Assembly: GCA_036362985.1 (NCBI GenBank)
Contig: JAYGXS010000001.1
Location: 21,770,827-21,834,826, forward strand
From: Ligula intestinalis
Lineage: Eukaryota > Platyhelminthes > Cestoda > Diphyllobothriidea > Diphyllobothriidae
Direction: 5' to 3'
DNA: 64,000 bases
In this document: one piece after another, positions 1-12,900 of the stretch
How the letters are laid out: each line of letters opens with the position of its first letter
Numbering within the stretch: position 1 is the stretch's first letter
The notes under the pieces: generated by a model
Database searches by the model: none
What the model was told of the DNA's origin: nothing
Seen by the model: the letters and a program-made list of their open reading frames with translations, nothing else
Translations under genes and position numbers: made by a program

Positions 1-1311
1 GCACATCTTATTAATTTATCGTTCATGGAGTCCAAGATTCCTGACGGTTGGCGTTCGGTCAAAATCACTCCTATCCCGAAAAAAACACACTTCAACGGGT
101 CCCAAATCCTTTCGCCCAATCGCCTGCTCTTCTGCACTCCTCAAACTTACAGAACGAGTCTCTTTGGACATCATTAAGCCGTTTTCATCCAATATTTCTG
201 ATCCCTTGCAGTTTGCGTATAAGGCGAGGCGTAGTACACTAGATTCAGTTGCTTTAGTAGTCCACTCTGCTCTTAGGGACTTGGATAAGGGATGCCGTGC
301 TTACGCGTGTGCTTTTCTTGACTATTCCTCAGCCTTCAACACGATCCCGCGCCATCTTCTTCTTAGTAAAACCTCTGCATGTGGCTCTCCTGGCTGGGTT
401 ATCTCATGGCTAAGGGACTATTTTTCTTCCCGCACCCAATTCGATCAGACCAGGAAGCGAAAATCCACGGTCCTTCCCAACAATTGTGGAGTTCTGCAGG
501 GGTCTATATTATCCCTTCATCTTTTTCCCTCCATACTGATGACCTACGATCTTCAAACGCATGTTTGTTTGCCAATTACGCTGACGATATGGTTGTCGGC
601 CATCCTCTCAAAAGCCAGACCCATCTACAAACACTGAAGGATGGACTGGACCATGTCACAGCATGGTCGTCAGAAAATGGCCTTTTACTCAATGAGCGGA
701 AGCCAGTCCAGTGCATTTTTCGGCTGCGACCCCCTACCAGCCCTGAAACCATTGACTTTCTGCCCAACAATATATCCTCCTTCCGATACCTTGGTGTAAC
801 ACTTGCTTCCAACCTCTCATTTACTCTTCATATTGAAGACCTTTTTATAAAAATCCGCAGACTTTTGTATTATGTCCGCCGCTTGCGTTCATATCGCACC
901 CCACAAGCTCTCATCTGGCGTTTTATAGATGCCTGTATTCTCCCTCTTATTCCTTATTGCTCTCCAGTTACTTTTCCAGCACTACTCAAGAAAGACTTGC
1001 TTATTATTAAACGTATTCTCCGCATGCTCTCTTCAGCTGCCGGTTACTCCTATGTTTTCTTAGCTGACCTCATCATACAGCGACATTTTAAATCGGTCAA
1101 GAATTTCGTGGACCGTATTCTAAGTGAGGTCGCTCACCCTCTCCACTCTGAATTAATGGCTGCGAAATCTTCTCGTACCATGCGCCGAGGCTTCCATCAT
1201 ATGACCTGCCGTACATCGGCCTACCAGTACTCGGTACTCCCATTCTTAGCACGATTCCTCACGTGTGAAGAAATGGAAATTGAGAAGCTGAAGGCAGACC
1301 TGTCTCCATAA
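1..1311 (+). pseudogene. Non-LTR retrotransposon reverse transcriptase remnant (CR1/jockey-like), cut by window start
   Basis: Reverse transcriptase of a LINE-type element, which would copy element RNA at the insertion site. Seen in order: an IPDGWRSVKITPIPKK segment (bases 34-105, frame 1), an ERVSLDIIKPF segment, LDYSSAFNTIPR (motif A), GVLQGSILS (motif B) and NYADDMVVGH (motif C with the catalytic Asp pair, about 577-606). A C-terminal region follows to the stop at 1309-1311. The reading frame changes twice, near 110-160 and near 530 between motifs B and C, so no intact protein can be made. The endonuclease half would lie upstream of the window. Two more fragments of the same family occur at 36541-36795 (minus) and 43620-43760 (plus). 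The clade is my judgement from motif style; RTE or L2 are alternatives. Confidence 0.85.
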
Positions 1312-1495
1312 CAGATGTGGTAACCGTGTCAACTACTTACTTTGAGCATTTTGTTATCTTTGACCGTTTACTCTTGAGCTATTTGGACCCCATAATTGAT
1401 CTTATTTTTACTCTCCGTGAATGGAGCCACTTTTTTTGCTGAAAATTTGATATTATCATCAAAATATAGTTCTCTATCTATCTAAAAAATACACC
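1312..1495 (+). repeat. 3' tail of the non-LTR element
   Basis: Noncoding stretch after the RT stop. It contains GTGAATGGAGCCAC and TTTTTTGCTGAAAATTTGA and ends in a TATC/A-rich run near 1480-1491. The minus-strand copy at 36541-36795 shares the same landmarks (TGAATGGAGCCATTTTTGCTGAAAATT in two pieces) and ends in a CT repeat, so the 3' end of this family appears to be a microsatellite. The end position is approximate. Confidence 0.6.
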
Positions 1496-3365
1496 GCATG
1501 GTATCCAATCATCATTTGGTCCCTTTTTACCATATACTGTAGAGAAAGGGTAAGGAAGGACGAATTTTTCTGGAGGAAGGGCGAATTATTCTAAATTTCC
1601 ATGTTGCTTTTCACTATCTGGGGATTCCCTGGGTAGATTTGTGCTGAAGAACGTGGATGGCTCGCCCGGCCGTCACGGTGTGATGCTGTACGGTACGCTG
1701 AACCCTACCACTGAATTGACATGATCAAGCGCGAGACTTCGAATTGCCAAGAGGTTGCCAAAAAAGGTAGATAATGATGCCAATGAATCTGCTGTGTTGA
1801 AGTTGACTGCGAGGTGTAAACGCGACAATAAATCACCTCGAGTACTTCTCGACTGAATGGCAGCCTGAACGAAAACCTATTTCAAACGTCGCCGAGGTCC
1901 GCAGTCGGGAGTCCGGCACCATTGTCCATACCCGTTTATACTGCTGATATTGACAGCTTTAGATGAGGAATGTGAACACGAGAGGTTATGACACCTAAGA
2001 GACAATATAACACTAATCTCTGATTAAGTGTCGACGAGGAAACGCAATCCGGTAGAAGAACAGGCGACTAGTTCGCGGCCGGCCCGCCACGGTCCTCGCC
2101 AGTTATGGCTGACGTGGACACTAGGCAGGTTCTGCGATTGCTGGAAGGCGCATGGTAGAATGCACTTCTGTGATTTTGAGCAGTAAGTTCGGCGCTACCA
2201 ATAAGAGTTTGTGAAGGCACACCACGTGCTTGATAACAGCGCTGACAATTTCGTAGCTCTTGAGTAGATTGAAGGTTGCTCATGACGGAACACAAAATGT
2301 TGACTTGAAGGCACAACAGGCGAATAATATCCGTAAGGTCTACTAAGTTGCTGTGATGTGTGTCAGGTAGTACTCCCGAGGTAGGATAGAGGGCCTTCTT
2401 AGGGATTTAAGGTTAATATGAAGGTCAGGAACGGGCACTATGTCCTTTGAAACGGTCAGCATGGTAGGTCAGTTCATCCACTGGTGGGCTCGTGTCAAGC
2501 ATGGCCGGGGGAAATGGGCGCGGGAAATTTATCAAGCCAGATATCGCAAAAAATGTGTTCTTTCATTTGATGCCAGCCAGCGGAGAACGCATATGATGCA
2601 TACGCTGTGAAGGTGTCTGGTAATCGAGTTGAACATGTCTCAACAGCTCATGTAGTATCCGGCAGTCGATTTGGCCACATACTGTGTTATAGCGTTACCT
2701 CGTCAGACAGTATCAAATCTGGAAGCGGAAAGAATAAAAACAAGGAAGATGTTTCGATGGTAACTCACAAAATAACAGCACTCAAAAGCATATCCAGTAA
2801 GAATGCGATTGAGAGGTGCGCATCGAAGGCTGATATGGGTGACGCAGAAAGGGTCAATCAATAAAGACTTAAAAGCATGGAACAACGAAAAAACGACACC
2901 TCACTCCAGGTCATAGGTGACCGTCATATTTATCTCGCAGTACATTCAAACAAGTGCACACAAAATTTCGGGTGAGCAAAATAAATTTGGAAAATAAAAT
3001 AGTAAAAAGAAGTATATGAGTGCCTCTGGCTTCTTTCGAATAGGTTGAATACTAGGCCTTAAATTAATAATAAACTTACAAGCAATGTCTGCATTGTGTG
3101 CAGTTTAGTCTAACTGCAATCGTGTACTCAGATAAATTAAATGCTTTTACTGTGTCATATTTCGACCGCGGCCGTTAATAATTTTTGTCGATGACACTTT
3201 TCTTCGTGAACAAGTAGACTTTGTGAGTCATTTATCGTTAGTGTTCAGACTGTTAACTTCTCAATTGGCGTGTACTTTTCTCGAAAACATTTGCTTGTTC
3301 ATTTACGCACACGCCTGGACGATCACGGCCGTATGGTAAACTTTTACTTCCCCTTAATTTTCTTT
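1496..3365. other. Intergenic stretch, no supported gene
   Basis: Only short open frames on both strands, none with a recognisable family. Base composition is mixed. The 1620-2600 part is less AT-rich than the rest and may be old repeat sequence, but I found no second copy in the window. Confidence 0.5.
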
Positions 3366-3848
3366 CCTGATAGCATCCTGCCACCTAGATCTAGCTTACT
3401 GTTAACCGTTAAAAAATTGTGGTGATGTAGCGTTGCGTTATTTGATTAACTGACGGTGTTTGGATGCTTCTTATTCAGTCCGCGTGCCACTGAATTAGAT
3501 GGGGTCAAATCAACCCGTTTTGCCTCACCTACGGAAAATATTTTCGCGGCGTGCAGCCCCTGTTTTCGCGTTTCAACCCCCAATTTCATTGTCGTATCAA
3601 AAAAGAGGATGCAAACTATTGAGTATTGATACTTGCTTTGACAAAAATAGATTTCGAGAAATTTTTACAATAAATTTAGTTAACTCTTAGCCCCGGATTG
3701 CTCCGGCTAGCTAGGTGGGGCTGGTTTTTACAGGGTCAGCGGGTTGTGTGGTTTGAACACCGTGTGCTAATTAAATCAAGAAACGGTACATCACCACAAT
3801 TTGTACGGTTAACAATAAACTAGATTTAGGTGACTAGATGCTATCAGG
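3366..3848. mobile_element. Foldback/MITE-like element with about 100-bp terminal inverted repeats
   Basis: The left arm, 3366 to about 3466, begins CCTGATAGCATC. It reads as the reverse complement of the right arm, about 3755-3848, which ends GATGCTATCAGG. Shared blocks include TGTTAACCGT, AATTGTGGTGATGTA and the ATTTGATTAA region. The roughly 290-bp centre has a 63-codon open frame (3499-3690) with no recognisable protein, so the element is non-autonomous or a foldback. No clear target-site duplication is visible. The superfamily is not assigned. Confidence 0.7.
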
Positions 3849-6767
3849 GGTCTAAATTATGTAGTATAGTTTAAGGTACCATGCAAATCCATACAAAAAT
3901 CACGCCGGCGTTTCGACACAAGAGTGCAAATTAGGATGTTGCTTTAATTTTGTTGTAAAATTTCCTTTATTGCTTCTCATGGCCCCAATATCATAAGGTA
4001 TCTAATTAAATACAGATACTCGGTTCGCGACTGCGGTTATATAAGGATACGTGCGCACGCGGTATCATTTTTACTAATTATCACATAAGGTTATAATGCC
4101 TTGGCCGTTCGCGTCTCTGGCGAACGAAAACTTGGGTGTTTGACCATTATTATATGAAGACAGTCCTTAACGTGGAGTGCACCGACGTCGCATCGTTCGA
4201 GACGAATCGAAATCGCTAAAAAGATTTCATAGGCCATTAAAGAGGGATAGTTGAGGGGGTTCGAATGGGATTTTCGTCACTATTCTAATGAGTTCAGTTT
4301 GGTATATCTAATCTAGCAAAATTTCCCATTTAAGGCGTTGCAAGGGTTAACTGAGAACGTTGCACAGTCAAGTCGGTACACCCATAGAGATTATTATATC
4401 TTCAGTACTCAGTCTTCCATGCTTCACGAAAGGTTGGGCCGAACTCCTTAAATTTGCATCCAAAGAGACATCATTACCAAAGGCTGTATCAGACGGGACC
4501 GCACCCATACAAGAAGTATGTCTGGACTTCGGTTTGCTATTAATGTAGAGTGGTTTAGAGAAGAGAAAGGGACACGTGCTTCCTGTGTTTTTAAAAAAAA
4601 ATCAGCGCTGCAGTCTGGACATTTATTATTTCCCTCATTTGCAACTTATAAACGACTGTTAACATAAATTGCTGTAATAATGTTTTGTTTCGAAATTTGA
4701 GGTGTTTTTCTCACCTTCGCTTGATTCTAGGTAATGCGTATTCTGTAGCACCTCGTTGATTGCAGTTTTCCCAGCTTTTCTTATCCGAATTGATGTAGTG
4801 TCTACTTTTGACTCTAATAATCTCTATCCCTACGATATCGATGGCTGGACCGTGGTCGTATAGCTATATCTTAAACTTGTTCTCTTCGTCATTAACTTAA
4901 TCACAGATGGCTTCGTCGCAGTTTTTAGCACTGGCTCCTCCGCCAAATCGATTCCACCCTTTTCGTGTACCTAATGTTTTCATTTTTTGGATACATTTTC
5001 TGACGATGATGCAACATCTACTGAGTTTGTTCACTTGTTAAAAACAGACTCTGATCTGAATGGATGGCAGAACGAAGTGCCGGCGTTCCGCTTTGTCTTG
5101 GAACTGAAGTCTGATGTCCTCACGCGCGATCGCGTGTCAGCAAGCAGTGAATACTTAAGTAGATGACGGAGACAGGAATAATCATCATCTGCTTGTGGTC
5201 CACTTTCAGCCAAGCACGTTTAACGTCAGACGAACGTGATTGTTTTTTTTAACGGAACATACCCTCTACCAATCAAAACACTGTCCAAGGCTCCATCGGT
5301 TAGTAGAGTGAAGTGGTATTTTGTGACCTGGGCTGATTGGATGACCGCATGCAAGGGTCCTAAACTAGAGCTCATAGGCGAGACTGAACGCTGTCTTCTG
5401 TTTCGTCACTAAACACTATGGGTGACCACAGCTCACATATGACTTTGAGATGTTCGATCACAAACTGCGAGTCCATGATTCCACTGAAAATCATTCATTT
5501 TGACATCTTACATATTTCCCGTCGTTCCATTCTGAAGTTGTAATTTTTCTTACCGACACCGGCAACTAAAAAGGAAAAAAATGGTAATCCCAATTTTCCA
5601 TCTTTTTCTTCCTGCAAAGTTCTTCAATTCTATTTTGTCCGCCGTTTGGTTTTCTCCCGACCACTGCAAGCGAAAAGATGACAAAGGTTCTTTAAATGTT
5701 CGGTTTCATCGATAACTATTCCTTCAGGCTACTTGTTCACATGCCATTCGATAGGGTTTGGGTGGAGAGATGTTTCGTATAATTAAGTTAACGATGATAT
5801 GGGAAATGTCTTTGACGCCACCTCTGGTTGCTTTAACCACGGCTTGAGGTTGTAAATGTCCTTATGGAATTATTCTCTTTGAGACATGAACGTCGCTTTG
5901 CTGTTGGTTTCTCTCATAAAATTCCCTCTATGCACTGCAGATCCGTACAGTTAAATGCCTAGATATTTGTGACCGCTACATTTGCGCACTGTGTTGTAAA
6001 ACCGCCTTTACTAGCTTTGTTACGTGGAGGTTATTACTAGCTATTTCAACCTACCTCTTTCACGTCCTATTGACACGCTTGCGATGTACCTTTTTGCTTC
6101 AACGCGAGCTTAGTGTGTTTTGAATCCTCCTTCTTTTGGAGAATTATAGCTTAATGTATGAAAAAAAAACCCGGACAATTAAGTCATAAAATGGGCCGGA
6201 AAAGCACACTTTTCACCGAAAAAATCATCGGATAGTCCACGAAGTTTAGTTCCCCCCAGGTTTCTTTTATCGATGAGGCGTTCGATTGCAGTAAATTATG
6301 CTGTTTCTTCGTTTATCACCACTGCAATACTGCCATCTGAGGCAACAGAACTGTTATTAACCTAGGGCTTATAGATCAAAGTCAAGCTCTACGTTGTCAT
6401 ACCAGTTCACATGACTGTTACTCGCCCGACTTTGTCGACCTACTGATATTTGCACCATGGTATCTTTCTTTCCTCTATGCTAAACTTTCCCACTGCTTAT
6501 AATCCCGTGGTTGCGTTTGATTCCAAACTTAACCGAATTTATCGCTGGTAAAGCGACAGTGATCCTCGTCGCTTTTGCTGCTAGAAGACGTATTATTCTT
6601 AAAAATCCGTCTTATCTGTCGTTAGCCTCGTTTTATCAGTTTCTTGCGCTTGGACACGAAAGCTTCTCTGAATTTGCCTTTTTCAGATCGTTTTTGCCCT
6701 TATTTCCCCTTCTCTATTCCCGCTATAACCCCCTATTTCTCTCTCCACTTCTCTGCTTAAGCGCAAC
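3849..6767. other. Upstream region of the TBC gene, no supported gene
   Basis: AT-rich with scattered stops and small open frames that match nothing I know. It should contain the promoter and 5' UTR of the RabGAP gene starting at 6768, but I cannot point to a TATA box or start site with confidence. A pyrimidine-rich tract lies at about 6690-6757, just before the proposed start codon. Confidence 0.45.
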
Positions 6768-6910
6768 ATGAACGATGAGATTCATCAAATTGACGAAGAT
6801 TTTGCGCCAATGGCTGTGGATGAAGTCGAGGATTTGGAGGACTCCACACTGGATCCTCCCGTAGATCGCTACGGTTTTATTGGTGGCCAGCAGTACACGG
6901 ATCCCGCAAA
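6768..6910 (+). CDS. TBC1D10: TBC1D10-like exon 1 (residues 1-48)
   Basis: Starts at an ATG (6768), the first in-frame Met before the conserved [15 protein letters not shown] segment. The exon encodes an acidic N-terminus ([13 protein letters not shown]). It ends before GTATGC at 6911 with two bases of a Lys codon (phase 2). An additional upstream noncoding exon is possible. The acidic leader plus DRYGFIGG is typical of the TBC1D10 subfamily. Confidence 0.85.
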
Positions 6911-9900
6911 GTATGCACTTTCCTTTAGTGCCTTACATCCCTCTCCTGCAGGGCCCATGTCACACCAATTGAGGTTATAAGAAATCGGGAAAAAAAGTGG
7001 ATGCATATGTGCAAACACTGGGACTACTGGACATCAACGGGCAAAGAGAAATTGCGCGAGCGCTGCCGAAAGGGAATACCTGATTCAATGCGCTGTGAAG
7101 CCTGGCAGAGGCTTGTGCAGAGTCCCGCTCTATCTTCTAGGCAGGGCCCAGTTCTTAATCAGGAAAAACCAAAACCACAGCCCTTGTCGCGCGGGTTACT
7201 TCGCAAGTCCTCAAGGTTAAACGGATCCCACAGTCTTCCTACTGTCATAGCCACCTCTCCAAATCTTCAAAGAAAGAATCCTAAAAACAGGTGAATCCAC
7301 AGTTACATCATCCAAACAAGTTTGTCTTCATGTGGTGCTCATGTTGATGGAAATTTAAATATCGTAGTGAGGAAAACAGAAAAGGGAGCGATAGAGTAAA
7401 TATTTTATTTTATTGTGAGTCAAACAGCATTATTGATAAAAATGTCGGTACAGAACTAGCCGACGCCGGTGAGACACACGCACACTGCGATTAACGCGGA
7501 AGATCGTCCTCTTATTGTCAGAAAAAAACGTGCCATTTTATTGGCACAGAAAGTCTAGTTTAGTTGAGTAAATACTCAGGCATCACGAAAAACAGTGTCC
7601 GTAAATGAAGAAGAAGAGAAAAGTGACGATTCGATTGTAAGAGTTCTCACTTCGTATGTCCAGCGCATCACCTCTTATGATCTTTGTTGAATGGCAAACT
7701 CAGGGCTTTTTCCCAAAGTCCTTAAGCGATAAACACCGCTCTTTTTACCAACTTAAAAGGCCTTCAACCTGATACTGTGCTGACTTAACCATTTTCAATC
7801 GTTACAATTCAGATGGAGACAGTCATTTTCGATGTTACCTGAAAGTCTGGTATAGAAGTTAGGTGACAGGACTTGAGTGAGTACTCTCCAGAGTATGTGC
7901 TTTCGGTCTTCCTTTTCCTGACACAATGAGACAACCCTTATACGGTGTGGTTAAAAACCTTAGCAGCGTGTCCGATAGCATGATCGCTTCCACAGCTGCA
8001 GTCTCCCACCCCATGACCCTCAAGTGATCTCACTCTGTTGCAACTGAAAATACTTTTAGCACACGAAGCGTACGTACGTACGTACGTACGCACCCCATTC
8101 ACCGTGCAGCGAAGCGGGATATCTAGCACAGTCTTCTGTGGCAGAAATCCAAACACTCCAGTGACTTGTCTTTTCATGTGTTCACACACATCTACTCTGT
8201 TTTTTCGCCTCCTGTCGCAGCTGGCAGTTCTGGCCCATAGGGATCTTTTACTGGTGAGTTTGCATTTGTACCGGCGTCTGTGCTGTGCTTGTAACTGTGC
8301 TGAGACGAGCAAAACTGCCTTTCTTTTTGCTCACATCTCACTAGTAGACCTGCCTTTGCTTAACTACCCGGCTGTACTAACTACTGCGCATAAACTTTGA
8401 CCCCAGGACCCTGTCTAACTTGGGACGCTCTTTCAGTCAGAGTTTCTCTCTCTCGCTCTTTGTGCCTTTGCACGCATGTGTGTGTGCAAATAACATAAAT
8501 TGGCACCCCGCTAGTCAGAGAAACGTGCGAAGTAAAAAAAACACACTACGAAAGTTCACCATCCTGTCGCTGAACGTTCGTGGCATCTGCTGCATAGATA
8601 GACCTAAGAACTCTGGCTCAAGCTCGGACAAACCTTTTTCACTATCTGGTTATAAATCCACCATGTGTCAACTGTCAGCAGTTGGACATGCCGTAGCGTT
8701 GTGGGTCACGTAAGCATCCTTGTCACCGACATAGAGAGACGCTGAAAGACTACAAGTCCCTGCAACTTTATGATTAGGTTCTATGAGGAGAAAACTTCCA
8801 GTACGAATAGCTATTTATTACCATCTGTAGCCAACATTCCTAACGAACTTAATGTGGTTAACCGCGAGAGGGCTCTTGTGTGGGAGCAACAGACGTGCTC
8901 CGTATTCCTAATTCAGTGGTGCAGGCAAATAGTGGGCGAACTGGACTACACATTCAGAAATGGTACCCCAGCAGTGGATGCTGGAATGTGCGGAAGTTTC
9001 TCGACTGGTACGTAAGGTCTGGCAGTGTACGACATGAATGTATACTGCCTGCTTGAAATCCGTATAATTAACGAGAAGTCTCTGGAAATCAAAATTTACC
9101 AGGTGAAATTCCACCTCATTTCATCTTCTGTCGCAGCGCTGGATGCGATTCTGCTGGCAAGCACGGTGTGACCACTGCCTTTTCGCAACCAGGTAAAAGT
9201 GCGTGGCTTGCGTGAGAATCAACCAATTACGACTGAAAAGTTGCCTAAACAGCGTGATCTTTCATTTCTGTCTACGTGCGAACATAATCTGCTGGCCATT
9301 ATGTAATAAAACAACAATCTGGCCTCATACCCTTGCCGATATCTGCTAATTCTTACCAGCGAAGTAAGTAACCGACTTGATACCGGTTATCTTTCAAACT
9401 CCCACCTCATCTCGGTGCTGGACCTAGTTCTCAATGCGAAAGTGACGAAATAGTGTTCAACTTGCTTGACAATATTTCTGGTCATCAACCCGTGTTTTCA
9501 TCGCACTACAAACATTTGCTTATTTTGAATTCAATTCGACACTTATATCAAAACCTTTAAAATACGAAAAAGTGTTCAACTTTGTTGACAATAACCAGTT
9601 TCTGATCACCAACCCGTGTATTCATCGCACTACAAACATTTGCCTATTTTGAATTCAATTCAAATTTATATCAAAACCTTTAAAATACGATATCGCTAAA
9701 AAGAATCTACCGAAAAACTGAGTTTTTGAATATAAGTTTGTATGGAGATGATCATGTGGGCCATATTTAGAAATTCCTCCAAACAGCAAAGCACATTGTC
9801 GAGCAAAAACAACGTCTGCAACAAAAATCTGATAGTATTATTCCTAAGCTAAATAAAAACACTTTCTAGAATGGCTTAACTCTTTTAAAAGTACTTGAAA

Positions 9901-12900
9901 CAGATGTTCAGCTGACGAAATTGTGTGAATATTACTTTTCTCAAGGTAATGTCAGAATGAAAATGGTGACTTGACAATTTTTGAAAATTTACCTGAAGTT
10001 AACTTATTCAAATTGACCGGAAATGAAGGAACTCACTTTTCTCTTTATATTTGATTATTTTCTGTCACAGTGGATTTCTTCAAAGATCTATTATAAGCTT
10101 GTGAATGCAAAAAGAGTGGTCATATATATGGCCATTTTTAAAATTACAATCATTATCCTGTCTGTTTTGTTAGTAAATTACTCATAAGCGTAAATTATAG
10201 TGGATAAAAAGTATATTTCTACATGATTCTGATCTTATGATCTAATGTTCGCGATAATATATGACCAGCTTTGCTAACGTTCTTCTAACGCTTGATGCAG
10301 TAAAGCAAAATGCGCCCAAAACATTTTTTACTGCATTTTCTGCCAAACAACTTCCCAGTTTAACAAAAAATCATTTTTAAAACTGAAATTTTTCCCTCTT
10401 TCTGAAAATAAATGCGATTCCTTAAAATTGGCTTAAATTAACTTTGCGCAACTTCAGACTAAATTTTCCGGTTCTGGAAAGGATACATTTTGAACTTCCC
10501 TTACGCATTTTGGAGTTCTACCATAGCACAATGCACATTAATAAAAAGTTTGGTTCTGTCTTACTTAATGCAGTATTCACCGGTTATTAAGCCCACAGTT
10601 AATAGGCCCAGCCGCGTATTAACCCCAAGTCAGCTTGGAACGGACTTTTACATAGCGAAATCCGCCGGCTAATAAGCCCAGTCGCCGGCTACAAAGCCCA
10701 GTTTGCCAACAGGATAGAGTGAAATTCTCATCTCTCTGCATGCGCAACTGGTTACGTGTCGCAAATCATTTTTTGTTTTTGTTAATATGTAAAATACAGA
10801 CAAACAGCATTTTTTATTGTACATAACCGAGCTCTACACATAATACAGTACTTATGTAATGTGTAGTGCCTATACTGTGTTTGCTAATCAAGAACTAGGA
10901 CTCTCCGGTTAGTGCGCCTGCCGCTTATTAAGCCCAATTTGGTCTGGGCCTGTGGCGGGCTTAATAACCGGCGACTACTGTAGCATAATACATTCCTTCG
11001 ATATGAAAACACTCCCATTTTAGCCAAAATTAACGCCCATTTCGCTTAATAGACTTAACCAAAAGGCCGATTTTCCTAAGTAAAGTCTTTCCCAGGATTA
11101 AATCCGCTCAGTGGATCAAAATAATGTGACGAAATATATCCTAAAGTATCATGTAAGTTGCACTGCTTCTGGGCCCTACTGTATGTGTAGTGCTGATTGG
11201 AACATTTCTTCCAATTGGCAGTAAACAGCTCTTTTCTTCATTCCCCGCATATCTCGTACAGGTGCGAGCTTCTGTTTGCTGTGCGTATGGAGCACGTTCG
11301 ATCCCCCACACAAACGTTTACCGAACATAAGGCTAATAGGTGCCGCTGTCGTCGAAGACTGTTTGCGAGGTGTGGGCTTTGCTGATCCGAAGAATCTACG
11401 CCTTCGCCAAGTTCTATTCACTCACTAGCACAAGTCTAACCGGACTACGGAATTACAGCCTGGCCTTTAAATACACTCCATAGAATAATATGAATCCCGG
11501 CTACGAAATCGGTTTTGTTTGGCGACTCTTGTCCAAATCTTACTGGACGAGCGGTGGTTTTCCCGCAAATAATTCCAGAAAAGCAATTCTGCACCGGTTA
11601 GCCACCTTTCACTCCGACAGAAAGGCTTTATATTTGAACGTGGATCAGTCGCTACCTGACTTATGCGCCGTATATGGTCCTACTTGCTTAAAGGACCGGG
11701 TTTACTTGTCTGCGATTGGATCGATGCCCCCTTAAAGCTATGATCGCTGTTGTGAAATGTTTTTCGACTGGCGTGCCGGCTGACTTAACTGACTCGCTCA
11801 GAAGTCAGCCCCCCCCCCACCAACCGCTTGTGATACAATGTGGCCATTCATGTGGTTGCTCGCAATATGGACTACATCAGTTGTAGTGAGTATCTTGCAA
11901 GTAAGTGTTTTGACATAACCGACAAATACTAGGGACTGGAATAGCTATTTCCGGCGTACTAACCCTCACCAGCCAGCCATAGCCCGGCCGAGGTAGTGCA
12001 CTATCTGAGGCTGATTCATAGCGGCTAATAAACCAGAAACAGGCATTTCAGTCTCTGGTCTTTTTCTGTCTGTACAATTAGGTGCTGAGCGGCTGATGGC
12101 GGCGCTCAAGATTGAGCCCCAAGGCACGACCAAATTCGTAACCGATTGGTGGCGTCTATCTACCATTGTTACTAGGTCGTTATAGTTAGCTTTGACAAGG
12201 CATTTTTAGTAGGCTCTACGAAATTTAGAACTTTCAAAACCTTTTTCAGATGCTCTGATTTCGGTTTGAGAAAATATCTAGTATCGATCGCGAGAATTTT
12301 TCGCAAAGCCATGACCACCACTTTCATGGCGACGGAAATGTTAATAGGTAAAAAAGGATTGATCGTTACGCGGCTGTTGTACCACTAGTATGGTTGCTGT
12401 TCGATCAGAGTTCCAAACCGGAACGAAATTGTTCCTTACTCATTTCGCAGTCAACATAGTTCGATGAACGCTTTTACAATTTAACTCTGTGTACTCCTAA
12501 CCACAATCTACGTGATGTTAGTCCATGGATCAAGGAACAAACATGAATTAACTTTTAGTTTGACTGCCAACCAGCCTGGCGGATAGCAGATAACACCTAT
12601 GTAGTATGCCGTAAGCATTGTCGTTAACATATTTTGCTAGGTACCGCCCTAAACGTCCTTTCATTCCATTCCTCAAAGCCTTGTTTTGTTCCGAATGTTT
12701 TTTTGCCACTTTTCCCTGCAACCTAATCTAGCTCCTTCACCGCTACCACCTTGCCCCAGACCCCCCATTTTCTTCGCCCCACTGTACAGTAGCAACTGTT
12801 TGCCAGACATTAGGACCATCTTCTGCTCCTTTTAGGAATCTTGTGAAGGACGCCTCAACTCCCTCACCCGGGCTGGAGCTGCGCAAACACAGCAGCGCAT

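Larger units (their letters stand above)
7291..12835 (+). other. Intron 2 (5545 bp)
   Basis: Donor GTGAATCC, acceptor CCTTTTAG. Holds an ACGT microsatellite (8069), a tandem duplication (9445), a pogo-like MITE (10571-10980) and, at about 11935-12010 on the minus strand, a stretch resembling the SINE tail next to 60850-60930 (TATGGCTGGCTG). The rest shows no supported gene; 7938-8400 has overlapping open frames on both strands that I do not accept. Confidence 0.8.

Noticed and set aside
8069..8091. Short ACGT array as a possible protein-binding operator
   Set aside because: A simple self-complementary microsatellite, with nothing nearby to suggest regulation.
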